A stretch of 64,000 bases of DNA from Massilia polaris. Its GTDB lineage: Bacteria > Pseudomonadota > Gammaproteobacteria > Burkholderiales > Burkholderiaceae_D. Shown in pieces: positions 48,332 through 56,000 of the stretch. The translations under genes were made by a program, and so were the position numbers. Under the pieces are notes generated by a model. That model was not told where the DNA came from. It saw only the letters and a list, made by a program, of their open reading frames with translations, and searched no databases. The stretch is taken from NCBI RefSeq assembly GCF_012927275.1, contig NZ_JABBGG010000006.1, positions 1 through 64,000 on the forward strand, in the 5' to 3' direction. Positions within the stretch are counted from its first letter, which is position 1; each line of letters begins with the position of its first letter.

Positions 48332-48946
48332 ATGCATGCAACGACACCTCAATCCAACGCCGCGCAGGGCGAACTGAATGCTTCGCGGTCGGCAAATTCC
48401 ACCCTGATCGAGCGCGTCGCGCCTCAGCCGGCGGAACGTGCCCCGATCTCGATGGCGCCGATTGAGCGCGTGCGTTCCACGTCCGCTACCCAGCGCCGCA
48501 TTGAAAACATGCAAAAGCTGATCCAGGAACTGTCGACCCACGAAATGCTGGCCGACGAAATCGCCTGGTTCCTCAAATTCTCGCCATCGGGTGCGCGTAA
48601 GTACATTCGCGACCTGCGCGAAGCCGGCGTGATCGAGCTGGCCCGTTATATCGAAGGCACCGCCACTTACCTGGGCAAGGCCGTGTACCAGATCTCGCCC
48701 GATCCTGAGCGGGTCAAGGCCTTCCTGGCCGCGATCGTCCAGCCAAAACGCGAAGGCGCCGCCCCCCGCAAGGAGCGTCCAGGCTTGCGCGAGCAGAGCA
48801 TGGCCGGCACCGGCCGCCACTTTCACATCCTGGCCGACGACACCCATTATGCGATCCGCGTCAACCGCAGCCCGGTGGCCCGCGATCCACTGGTGGCAGC
48901 GCTGTTCGGCGCCGCGCCGGCTGCGAAGCCAGAAGGCAGCATCTAA
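48332..48946 (+). CDS. Winged-helix-like DNA-binding protein, hypothetical
   Basis: 204 residues. A disordered Ser/Pro/Ala head (about 1-55) is followed by a probable winged helix at about 58-130: NMQKLIQELSTHEMLADEIA, SPSGARKYIRDLREAGVIEL (recognition helix), and the wing TATYLGKAVYQISPDPERVK. A basic linker (KREGAAPRKERPGLREQ) and a HFHILADDTHYAIRVNRSP segment close the protein. Such proteins recur in Oxalobacteraceae as presumed regulators. With its own GTNCG box it may be a secondary regulator in the network. A terminator follows at 48989. Confidence 0.7.
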   Translation: MHATTPQSNAAQGELNASRSANSTLIERVAPQPAERAPISMAPIERVRSTSATQRRIENMQKLIQELSTHEMLADEIAWFLKFSPSGARKYIRDLREAGVIELARYIEGTATYLGKAVYQISPDPERVKAFLAAIVQPKREGAAPRKERPGLREQSMAGTGRHFHILADDTHYAIRVNRSPVARDPLVAALFGAAPAAKPEGSI

Positions 48947-48988
48947 CACCACGGCGGCCGCCAGCGGCCTTCTGGCCCGACGCGACCG

Positions 48989-49028
48989 ACGCCGCTGCAC
49001 CTCCAGGTGCCGCGGCGTTGTGCTTTTT
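48989..49028 (+). terminator. Terminator after the winged-helix gene
   Basis: 14-bp stem with one mismatch (ACGCCGCTGCACCT / AGGTGCCGCGGCGT) around a 2-base loop, followed by TTGTGCTTTTT. Confidence 0.8.
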
Positions 49029-49123
49029 GCGGCCAGGTGATTGAAAAGACGTTAACAAACCCCACTTGAGCCATGGCGGCGGAACAGCGCCACCCACCAA
49101 CCTGTTCGTCGAAAGGAAACACC

Positions 49124-49891
49124 ATGTTACCGACCCCCGAATCGCTGGAAGGCAAGCCTGTCCCACAGGTGACGTTCAAGGCGCGCCCGGATGACCAGTG
49201 GCGGGATATCAGTACCGACGAGCTGTTCAAGGGCAAGACGGTGATTGTGTTCTCGCTGCCGGGCGCCTACACGCCGACCTGTTCGTCGACCCATTTGCCG
49301 CGCTATAACGAGCTGGCCCCGGTATTCCACGAAAACGGCGTCGACGACATCGTCTGCATGTCCGTCAACGACGCCTTCGTGATGAACGAATGGAAGCAGG
49401 GCCAGGACGCCGCCAACGTGACCGTCATCCCGGATGGGAACGGCGACTTCAGCGAAGGCATGGGCATGCTGGTCGACAAGCGCAACCTCGGCTTCGGCAT
49501 GCGCGCGTGGCGCTATTCGATGCTGGTGCGCGACGGCGTGATCGACAAGATGTTCATCGAGCCGGAAAAAGACGGCGATCCCTTTGAAGTGTCCGACGCC
49601 GAAACCATGCTCCGCTACATCAATCCAGCGGCCCAGGTGCCGGAACCGGTGGTGGTGTTCTCCAAGCCCGGCTGCCCGCATTGCGCGCGCGCCAAGGCGG
49701 CGCTGGACGGTCGCGGGCTCAGCTACACCGACATTTCTCAGAACCAGCACATCAACGCGAGTGTGCTGCGCGCGGTGTCTGGCGCGACCACCTGGCCGCA
49801 GGTATTCATCGGCGGCAAGCTGATCGGCGATGCCGACGCGCTCGAACAGCATCTCGTTGCCGACCCGAAAGCGGCTTCCCGCAAGCCATGA
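49124..49891 (+). CDS. Peroxiredoxin-glutaredoxin hybrid peroxidase
   Basis: 255 residues. Residues 1-165 are a Prx5-type peroxiredoxin with the peroxidatic Cys in FSLPGAYTPTCSSTHLPRYN. Residues about 175-250 are a glutaredoxin with CPHC in FSKPGCPHCARAKAALDGRG and the TWPQVFIGGKLIGD GSH-binding region. This fusion, known from Haemophilus and other proteobacteria, lets the Grx domain reduce the Prx directly using glutathione. AAAGGA precedes the ATG at 49124. Its stop overlaps the ATG of the LLM gene (ATGA), so the two are coupled. Confidence 0.94.
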   Translation: MLPTPESLEGKPVPQVTFKARPDDQWRDISTDELFKGKTVIVFSLPGAYTPTCSSTHLPRYNELAPVFHENGVDDIVCMSVNDAFVMNEWKQGQDAANVTVIPDGNGDFSEGMGMLVDKRNLGFGMRAWRYSMLVRDGVIDKMFIEPEKDGDPFEVSDAETMLRYINPAAQVPEPVVVFSKPGCPHCARAKAALDGRGLSYTDISQNQHINASVLRAVSGATTWPQVFIGGKLIGDADALEQHLVADPKAASRKP

Positions 49892-50913
49892 GACTTTCCG
49901 TCCTTGACCAGTCGCCGGCGATTGCCGGCCACCAAGCTGCCGAAGCCATGGGCGCCTCGCTGGCGCTGGCGCGCCACTGCGATGTGCTTGGCTACAACCG
50001 CTTCTGGCTGTCGGAACACCACAACAGCAGCAGCATCGTCGGCAGCGCCCCGGAAATGCTGATGGCGGCGATCGCCGCCACCACCCACCACATCCGCATC
50101 GGCAGCGCCGGCATCATGCTGGCGCATTATTCCGCCCTCAAGGTGGCGGAGCAGTTCCGCGTGCTGGAGGCCATTGCGCCGGGCCGCATCGACCTCGGCG
50201 TAGGACGGGCGCCCGGTTCCGACCCCGTGACGGCGCGCGCGCTGAACCCGCACGCCAGCCCTGGTGCGGACGAATTCCGCCAGCAGCTGCTCGACCTGCG
50301 CGACTGGATCGAGGGCCACCGCATGGCGCCCGGCCATCCTTTCCGCGCCATCACCGCGCAGCCGCAGGGCGAGGGCAGTCCCAGCCTGTGGATCCTCGGC
50401 AGCTCCAACGATGGTGCGCAACTGGCGGCCCAGCTCGGCCTGCCGTACGCCTTCGCGTATTTCTTCAGCGACGGGCAGGGTGCCGAGCAGGCGCTCGACC
50501 TGTACCGCAGCAACTACCAGCCGAGCGAGCGCTATCCGCATCCGCAGGCCACGGTCTGCGTGTGGGCGCTGGCCTGCGACACCGAACAGGAAGCGGCGCA
50601 CCAGCTGCGGACGCGCGAACACTGGCGCGTCCGTTTCGAACAGGGGCTGCCGGGGCCGCTGGTGTCGCCCGAGGATGCCGCCGCCTATCCGTACACCACG
50701 GCCGAACTCGAGCGCATCGCGCAGATCCGCGGCACCGCGATGGCGGGCAGCGCCGGGCAGGTCGCCGAGACGCTGCGCGCGCTTGCCAGCCGGCTCGACC
50801 TGTACGAACTGGTGGTCAACACCTGGGCTTACGAACGGTCGGTCCGGCTAAACTCGTACAGTTTGCTGGCCGAGGAATTCAAACTGAGCGCGGAGGGCCC
50901 GTGGAAGCGTTGA
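49888..50913 (+). CDS. LLM-class flavin-dependent oxidoreductase
   Basis: 341 residues. It begins MRLSVLDQSPAIAGHQAAEA and has the single-chain luciferase-like pattern LARHCDVLGYNRFWLSEHHN, IGSAGIMLAHYSALKVAEQF, APGRIDLGVGRAPGSDP. This is the group annotated MsnO8/YhbW-like. Members bind FMN and oxidise or desulfurise small molecules; the true substrate is not visible. Both ends overlap neighbours: four bases with the peroxidase gene and 13 with mtfA. The three are therefore probably one transcript. Confidence 0.9.
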   Translation: MRLSVLDQSPAIAGHQAAEAMGASLALARHCDVLGYNRFWLSEHHNSSSIVGSAPEMLMAAIAATTHHIRIGSAGIMLAHYSALKVAEQFRVLEAIAPGRIDLGVGRAPGSDPVTARALNPHASPGADEFRQQLLDLRDWIEGHRMAPGHPFRAITAQPQGEGSPSLWILGSSNDGAQLAAQLGLPYAFAYFFSDGQGAEQALDLYRSNYQPSERYPHPQATVCVWALACDTEQEAAHQLRTREHWRVRFEQGLPGPLVSPEDAAAYPYTTAELERIAQIRGTAMAGSAGQVAETLRALASRLDLYELVVNTWAYERSVRLNSYSLLAEEFKLSAEGPWKR

Positions 50914-51773
50914 TCCTGTCACTGGCGGTCGCGGCGGTCGTGGGGGCGTTCGCCTTGCCGAAATGGCGGCTGCAACGCGCGCTGGCGCAAGCGATGCCGC
51001 AGCACCACCTGGATATCCTGAACGCCAACATCCCGGTGTACCGCCGCATGGATGCCGGACTCCAGCAGCAGCTGCACAAGCTGGTCAAGCAGTTCCTGTA
51101 CCAGAAGAAATTCATCGGCTGCGCCGGCCAGCACATCGACGACGAGGTCCGCGTGACGATCGCCGCCCAGGCCTGCATGTTGCTGCTGAACCGCCCGAGC
51201 CGGGTGTACGCCGGCCTCGACACCGTGCTGGTGTATCCGAGCGCCTTCATGGCGCCGCGCAAGCATGTGGACGAGGCGGGCGTGGTGACCGAAGCGCGCC
51301 AGGACCTGCTTGGCGAGTCGTGGGGCGATGGCCGCGTGGTGCTGGCCTGGGACCATGTCCTTGATGGAACGCGCAACTGGAGCGAAGGCCACAACGTGGT
51401 GCTGCACGAATTCGCCCACCAGCTCGATAGCGAATCGGGCAGCAACAACGGCGCGCCCTGGCTGGGCGACCGCGCCAGCTACCAGCGCTGGTCGGAAGTG
51501 CTGTCGCGCGACTTCGCCAACCTGCAGGTCGATGCGATGTGCCGCCAGCAAAGCGTGCTGGACCACTACGGCGCGAGCAGCCCGGCCGAGTTTTTTGCGG
51601 TCGCCACCGAGGCCTTCTTCGCCCGGCCGCACGAGATGGCCAGCCATCATAAGCAGTTGTTCGGCGAGTTCCTCCGCTACTACCGGGTCGATCCGCGCGC
51701 ATGGCTGGCCGCGCCGGTGGCGGCCGCCCCACCCGCGTTTTACGGACAGCCCGCTTACGGGCAATGGCAATAA
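50901..51773 (+). CDS. mtfA: MtfA-type zinc peptidase
   Basis: 290 residues from a GTG with GGAGGG upstream, overlapping the LLM gene. The gluzincin motif HEFAHQLDSESG supplies HExxH, and the downstream EFFAVATEAFFARP supplies the third-ligand Glu. Residues 60-120 (FIGCAGQHIDDEVRVTIAAQ, YPSAFMAPRK) match MtfA, the cytoplasmic aminopeptidase that inactivates the Mlc repressor of the glucose PTS in enterobacteria. An N-terminal hydrophobic segment (ALILSLAVAAVVGAFALP) suggests membrane attachment here. The partner is unknown in this lineage. Confidence 0.9.
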   Translation: MEALILSLAVAAVVGAFALPKWRLQRALAQAMPQHHLDILNANIPVYRRMDAGLQQQLHKLVKQFLYQKKFIGCAGQHIDDEVRVTIAAQACMLLLNRPSRVYAGLDTVLVYPSAFMAPRKHVDEAGVVTEARQDLLGESWGDGRVVLAWDHVLDGTRNWSEGHNVVLHEFAHQLDSESGSNNGAPWLGDRASYQRWSEVLSRDFANLQVDAMCRQQSVLDHYGASSPAEFFAVATEAFFARPHEMASHHKQLFGEFLRYYRVDPRAWLAAPVAAAPPAFYGQPAYGQWQ

Positions 51774-51796
51774 TGCTGAGCGATTCGGAAGCTATA

Positions 51797-51810
51797 GTGC
51801 GTTAGCGAAC
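51797..51810 (+). promoter_or_regulatory. GTNCG box upstream of the 184-residue glycine-zipper protein
   Basis: GTGCGTTAGCGAAC. CATGCT (51833-51838) follows after exactly 22 bases; the gene starts at 51870. This is the rightmost exact copy found. Confidence 0.78.
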
Positions 51811-51869
51811 AGAGAATTCCCGGCCGCTGGCGCATGCTGAAAACATCTTAGATGCAGGAGGGTTTTAGC

Positions 51870-52424
51870 ATGTCGACAATTGTTGCAGGTCATTTCCAAC
51901 TCCAGGACGAAGTCGACCTGGCACGCCGCGAACTGGTTAACGCGGGCTTCGCTGAAGACCGCATCAGCGGATTCTTCGTCAACCAGCCGGGCCAGCATGA
52001 CCTGACCGCGATTGGCGGCGACAATGCCATGTCCCCGGGCGCCAAAGAAACCCCGGTCGGGGTCGTCGAAGGCGCGGCCACCGGTGGCGCGGTCGGGCTG
52101 GCGATTGGCGCGGCGACGTCGCCGATCACCGGCCCGATCGGTCCGATCGTTGGCGGCCTGGTCGGCGCGCACGTCGGTTCGCTGTTCAGTTTCTCGAAGA
52201 TGAAGGACGCGGGCGAAAGCGAAGAGGGCGGCGAGAACCGCAGCGAACCGCGCAAGCCTGGCATGCTGCTGGCGGTGGCGCTGGCCGACCCGGCCGACGA
52301 AGCGCGCGCGCTGGACGTGCTGCGCCGGGTCGGCGCGCACCATATCGAACGGGCCGACGGCACGGTGCAGGATGGCGACTGGGTGGATTTCGATCCGCTC
52401 AGCAAGCCGGTGCTGATCGCCTAA
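51870..52424 (+). CDS. Glycine-zipper general-stress-like protein (cytoplasmic/membrane)
   Basis: 184 residues; AGGAGG precedes the ATG. The N-terminal part (TIVAGHFQLQDEVDLARREL, NAGFAEDRISGFFVN) resembles the flavin-independent YflT/GsiB-like 'general stress' fold seen before glycine zippers. The centre (GAATGGAVGLAIGAATSPI, GPIGPIVGGLVGAHVGSLF) can insert into membranes. A second alpha/beta segment follows (GMLLAVALADPADEARALDV). No signal peptide is present. The close GTNCG box (60 bases) makes it a predicted regulon member. Precise function unknown. Confidence 0.82.
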   Translation: MSTIVAGHFQLQDEVDLARRELVNAGFAEDRISGFFVNQPGQHDLTAIGGDNAMSPGAKETPVGVVEGAATGGAVGLAIGAATSPITGPIGPIVGGLVGAHVGSLFSFSKMKDAGESEEGGENRSEPRKPGMLLAVALADPADEARALDVLRRVGAHHIERADGTVQDGDWVDFDPLSKPVLIA

Positions 52425-52479
52425 AAATACGGCGGCGTAAAATTTGTCGGGCGGAAGAGCGGCGCTCTTCCGTCCGATT

Positions 52480-53340
52480 TCAATGCGCCATCAGCACCGG
52501 TATGGTCATCCCCTCCAGCACCGTCCGCGTCGCCCCTCCCAGGATCGTTTCGCGGAAGCGCGAATGCCCGTACGCCCCCATCACCAGCAGGTCGGCCGAG
52601 CGTTCCGCGGCCAGCGTCAGCAGCGCTTCGCCCACCTCGTGCCTGCGGTGCCCGCGCTTCTGTTCGACCGGAACGATCGACAGCTCGGCGCCGATGCCAT
52701 GCCGCTCCAGGAAAGGCACCGGGTCGGCGGCGGTCGCGTCGGCAACCGTGCGCGTATCGCCGCGCGTATCGAACACCGCAATCGTCACGCTCTCGGCGCG
52801 CTGCATCATCGGCAGCGCCAGCTGGAGCGCGCGCGCCGCCTCGCGGCTGGCGTCCCACGACACCAGGATGCGGCGCCCCGGATCGCAGGCTCCCATGGCG
52901 AACGGCAGCAGCAGCACCGGCCGCCCCGAATGGATCACCACATAGGCAGGAAAGTCCGCCATCAGCGGCGCCGTCGCATGGCCGGGCTCGGCCTGGCCGA
53001 TGACCACCAGGTCGGCGGTGCGCGCATGCAGGCTGATGCCGGCGCCGGCTTCATCGTCCACCAGCCGGCCTTCATACGATACCGCGCCGCTGTGGTCCAT
53101 CTGCCGCGTGAACAGCGCCAGCGCATCGCGCGCCCGCTCGCGCAGGAAGTCGAGGTGCAGCGCCAGGGTCGGGTCGTTCGCTTCCGGCGGCATCGCCTGG
53201 TACAGGAAGCGCGAGACGCCGCTCAGCGCCGCGCCGATCACATGCCCGTTGCTGCGCCTGGCGATCGCGGCCGCCGCGCCTACCCGGGCAGCGGAGCGCA
53301 CGCTGTCGTCGACATGCACGAGGATGGTCTTGAAATCCAT
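52480..53340 (-). CDS. Tandem universal stress protein (UspA x2)
   Basis: 286 residues containing two Usp domains. The first (MDFKTILVHVDDSVRSAARV to SGRPVLLLP) ends near residue 150. The second (GRRILVSWDASREAARALQL) ends with MGAYGHSRFRETILGGATRT, the G-x2-G-x9-G(S/T) ATP-binding pattern, so at least the second domain should bind ATP. In the first domain the corresponding region (VVIGQAEPGH...) lacks the full motif. GGAG lies 6-10 bases before the ATG. Expected to be a cytoplasmic stress factor. It carries no GTNCG box. Confidence 0.92.
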   Translation of the reverse strand: MDFKTILVHVDDSVRSAARVGAAAAIARRSNGHVIGAALSGVSRFLYQAMPPEANDPTLALHLDFLRERARDALALFTRQMDHSGAVSYEGRLVDDEAGAGISLHARTADLVVIGQAEPGHATAPLMADFPAYVVIHSGRPVLLLPFAMGACDPGRRILVSWDASREAARALQLALPMMQRAESVTIAVFDTRGDTRTVADATAADPVPFLERHGIGAELSIVPVEQKRGHRRHEVGEALLTLAAERSADLLVMGAYGHSRFRETILGGATRTVLEGMTIPVLMAH

Positions 53341-53487
53341 GGCGTCACTCCGTGTTCGTGGAATTGCTGGGTCGGATTGAATTTTTTGATATCGCTCAAC
53401 ATTACGTGGCGCTAGCACTCCTCGACTTGGCCCTTCACGCCGGCCGCAAGCGCGTGAACCGGACAAAGCGAATGGCGAGAAAAATCC

Positions 53488-54059
53488 ATGGAAAACAATA
53501 AAGTAGCCCTCGTCACGGGCGGAATGGGTAGCATCGGAACCGCCATCTGCCGGCGCCTGCACGCCGCCGGGTTCAAGGTCGCGGCGACCTACTCGCCTTC
53601 CAATCCTACACCGGAAGCCTGGATGGCGGCGCAACGCGACGAGGGCTACCGTTTCCTGTCGTATTCAACATGGGCAAGCAGGCGATCGAGCCGATGACGG
53701 CGCAGAAGTGGGGCCGCATCATCAATATCCCGTCGGTCAATGGCCAGAAGGGCGCCTACGGGCAGGCCAATTACGCGGCGGCCAAGGCCGGCATGCACGG
53801 CCTGACCAAGGCGCTGGCGCTGGAAATGGCGCGCCACGGCGTCATTGTCAACACCGTCTCGCCCGGCAACCTGAACACCAGGATGGTGCGGCAGCTGCCG
53901 CAGGAGATCCTGATGGGCCGCATCCTGCCGCAGATTCCGCTGGGCAGGCTGGGCGAGCCGGACGAGGTGGCGGCGCTGGTGGCCGACCCGGCGTCGCCGG
54001 AAGCCGGGTTTGTTACCGGGGCCAATATCGCCATCAATGGCGGCCAGCACATGTGCTGA
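53488..54059 (+). pseudogene. phaB: Acetoacetyl-CoA reductase (phaB-like) with internal deletion
   Basis: The first frame (from 53488, MENNKVALVTGGMGSIGTAI to about EGYRFLSY) is the NADPH-binding start of a PhaB-type SDR. A second frame, shifted, runs from about 53664 (FNMGKQAIEPMTAQKWGRII, NYAAAKAGMHGLTKALALEM, VTGANIAINGGQHMC) to 54059. Compared with the usual 246-residue enzyme about 60 residues between them are missing, including the NNAG motif. The YxxxK catalytic pair is still present. The first frame alone ends at 53697. The gene cannot make an active reductase. Confidence 0.9.
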
Positions 54060-54072
54060 GGGATACAGGCGG

Positions 54073-54462
54073 TCAGGGCGCGCGCTTTTCGGCGCGCGTC
54101 TGGCAGGTAATGCACAGGCGCGCATCGGGCCGCGCCTGCAGGCGGGAAAAGCCGATCGGGTTGCCGCACTCTTCGCATTCGCCGTAGCTGCCGTCATCCA
54201 GCTTGGCGAACGCATGCTTGACCGACTGCATCTGGGCCGCGTTCATGCCGGCCGTTTCCAGCGCGAGGTCGTTCAGCAGGCGTACCGTCGCCTTGTCGGC
54301 GGGCGAGGTCTCGATTTCCTGCACCGGCAGGTCGTGCGTGCTTTCGACGACGTCGATATCATCCTGGCGCGCGAGGGCGGCGCGGCGCTGCTCGAGCAGC
54401 GTTTCGAGGATTGCGAGCTGGCCCTGGTCGAGGCCATTCATGGCGTGCCTGCCGCTCATCAT
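54073..54462 (-). CDS. DksA/TraR-family C4 zinc-finger protein
   Basis: 129 residues. Two long helices form a coiled-coil (QLAILETLLEQRRAALARQD; NAAQMQSVKHAFAKLDDGSY) followed by a C4 zinc finger: CEECGNPIG with the second pair in LCITCQTRAEKRAP. DksA-like proteins bind the RNA polymerase secondary channel and modulate transcription with ppGpp. GGAG seven bases before ATG 54462 sets the start; ATG 54459 and 54441 are alternatives. It is shorter than housekeeping DksA (about 150) and the loop tip lacks a clear DxxD, so it may be an accessory paralogue. Confidence 0.88.
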   Translation of the reverse strand: MMSGRHAMNGLDQGQLAILETLLEQRRAALARQDDIDVVESTHDLPVQEIETSPADKATVRLLNDLALETAGMNAAQMQSVKHAFAKLDDGSYGECEECGNPIGFSRLQARPDARLCITCQTRAEKRAP

Positions 54463-54586
54463 GTCGGTACTCCACGTTCTGGAAGAAAACAGCTGCCGCA
54501 ACGGCAGGCTAATACCAGTGTAGCGCGTTCAGGCGTGGATGAACATGGGCGCACGCGCTTGCCGCGCGGCCCGTGGCGGGGCGGAC

Positions 54587-55048
54587 TCAGGCGGTCTTGC
54601 TGGCCTTGTGCGCGTCGAGCGCTTCGACCTGGCGTTTGATTTTCTCAAGCGCAAGAATGATCGGCGCGGGCTGCCCCGTCGCCGCCGCGCCCGCCAGCGC
54701 GAGCACGCCGGCCACCAGGCCAGTCAGGTCCTTGAGGACGGCGATCTTGCGGATTTTCTCGGCCGCTTTGGCGGTCAGTTCAGCCAGGTGGCGCTGCGGC
54801 TGGCCCAGCGACCGGACCACCAGGCTGGCGCCGTCCGCATACAGGCTGTTGGCGCGCTGGCGCAGCACCAGCTCATGGTCGAACAGCGCGCGCAGCGCCG
54901 CCTGGCGGGTGGCGCTGGGCGGCTTGCTGCGGTCCTGCTGGATTTCCTTCATGATGCGCTGGTGCAGTTCATCGGCGATCAGCGACAGCTGGCCGGCCAG
55001 CGCCTCGACTTCTTCCACGGTGGACAATCCGTGCGCTTGCTGGTTCAT
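54587..55048 (-). CDS. Helical hypothetical protein
   Basis: 153 residues, largely helical (EEVEALAGQLSLIADELHQR; LFDHELVLRQRANSLYADGA). A hydrophobic stretch (LKDLTGLVAGVLALAGAAAT) near residue 115 could be a membrane-associated helix, followed by a charged tail helix. No signal peptide. It lies 17 bases downstream of the lipoprotein gene at 55066-55920, so the two form an operon and may act together at the envelope. No family recognised. Confidence 0.75.
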   Translation of the reverse strand: MNQQAHGLSTVEEVEALAGQLSLIADELHQRIMKEIQQDRSKPPSATRQAALRALFDHELVLRQRANSLYADGASLVVRSLGQPQRHLAELTAKAAEKIRKIAVLKDLTGLVAGVLALAGAAATGQPAPIILALEKIKRQVEALDAHKASKTA

Positions 55049-55065
55049 CAGGCACCTCGTCGCTC

Positions 55066-55920
55066 TTAGTTTTCGGAAAGGCCTTCGCGGATCACGCGCA
55101 GGTCGCGCCCGAAGTTCTGAAGGGTACGCCGCACTTCGTCACCGGACAGCTTGTGCAGATTCTCGCGCAATTTCTGGTGGCCCAGCGACACCTTGGTCAG
55201 GCCCTGCAGCGCCAGCGCGTAGCGCTTGTCGATCAGCTTGTACTCCTGCGACTTGTTGAGGTAATGAACTTTCGCCAGGGTCACCAGCATGCGGTCGTTG
55301 GGCCGGTTCGCATACGGGATCTCGATGTCGAAGATGCCGAGAATCGTCTTTTGCTCATTCTCGTTGGTCTTGGCGTACAGCCGCGTGAGCGAGATCATGG
55401 CGCCGACCAGCGCCTGCAGGTCGGCATCGCCGTCGCGCACCATGGTCTCGACGCTGCGGCCCTGGTAACCGGAGGCGATGGCGCGCGTCAGCAGCCGGGT
55501 CAGGCCGGTCCAGGCGGTCACGTGCCGCTGTTCGAGGCCGCTTTCGGTGTTCGCCTTCAGGCCGTTGCCGAGGTCGTCCAGCTGCGGCGTCAGGTCGAAG
55601 CGGTCGGCGCCGGCCAGCAGGGCCAGGGTCTGCATGTACAGCACCACCGACTTCTGGACGCTGCGGAAATCCTCATGCACGGCACGGCGCCTGGCGTCGG
55701 TTTCCTTGGCGAGCTTGTCGGCCGCCGGGGTCAGGTAGGGTTGCTCGCGCAGGTAAGTGTCGCGGTAGCGCGTCGACAGTTCGGCATAGCCGCCGAGTTT
55801 GGCGGAGGCGCCCGCGAATTCGCGCACTTCGGCCAGGCTGACGTGGGGGGCGGCGCAGCCGCCCAGCAACAGGCAGGCGGCAAGCGCGGCGACGGTGGAG
55901 CGATGGCGGAGCAAGTTCAT
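55066..55920 (-). CDS. Large helical lipoprotein, hypothetical
   Basis: 284 residues. The lipobox is in AACLLLGGCAAPH. The rest is helical without Cys: SLAEVREFAGASAKLGGYAE, KLAKETDARRRAVHEDFRSV, SLTRLYAKTNENEQKTILGI, KLRENLHKLSGDEVRRTLQN. Long helices without beta elements suggest a bundle in the periplasm. AAAGGAT precedes the ATG at 55920. It is the first gene of a two-gene operon with a hypothetical helical protein. Similar lipoproteins recur in Oxalobacteraceae without a known role. Confidence 0.78.
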   Translation of the reverse strand: MNLLRHRSTVAALAACLLLGGCAAPHVSLAEVREFAGASAKLGGYAELSTRYRDTYLREQPYLTPAADKLAKETDARRRAVHEDFRSVQKSVVLYMQTLALLAGADRFDLTPQLDDLGNGLKANTESGLEQRHVTAWTGLTRLLTRAIASGYQGRSVETMVRDGDADLQALVGAMISLTRLYAKTNENEQKTILGIFDIEIPYANRPNDRMLVTLAKVHYLNKSQEYKLIDKRYALALQGLTKVSLGHQKLRENLHKLSGDEVRRTLQNFGRDLRVIREGLSEN

Positions 55921-56000
55921 GGGGATCCTTTCAGGCCGCATTGTTGCGTACCGGAAGTCCCTATTCTTGCGCCTCTATCTGAGGAGCATCTTGCTGAAGG

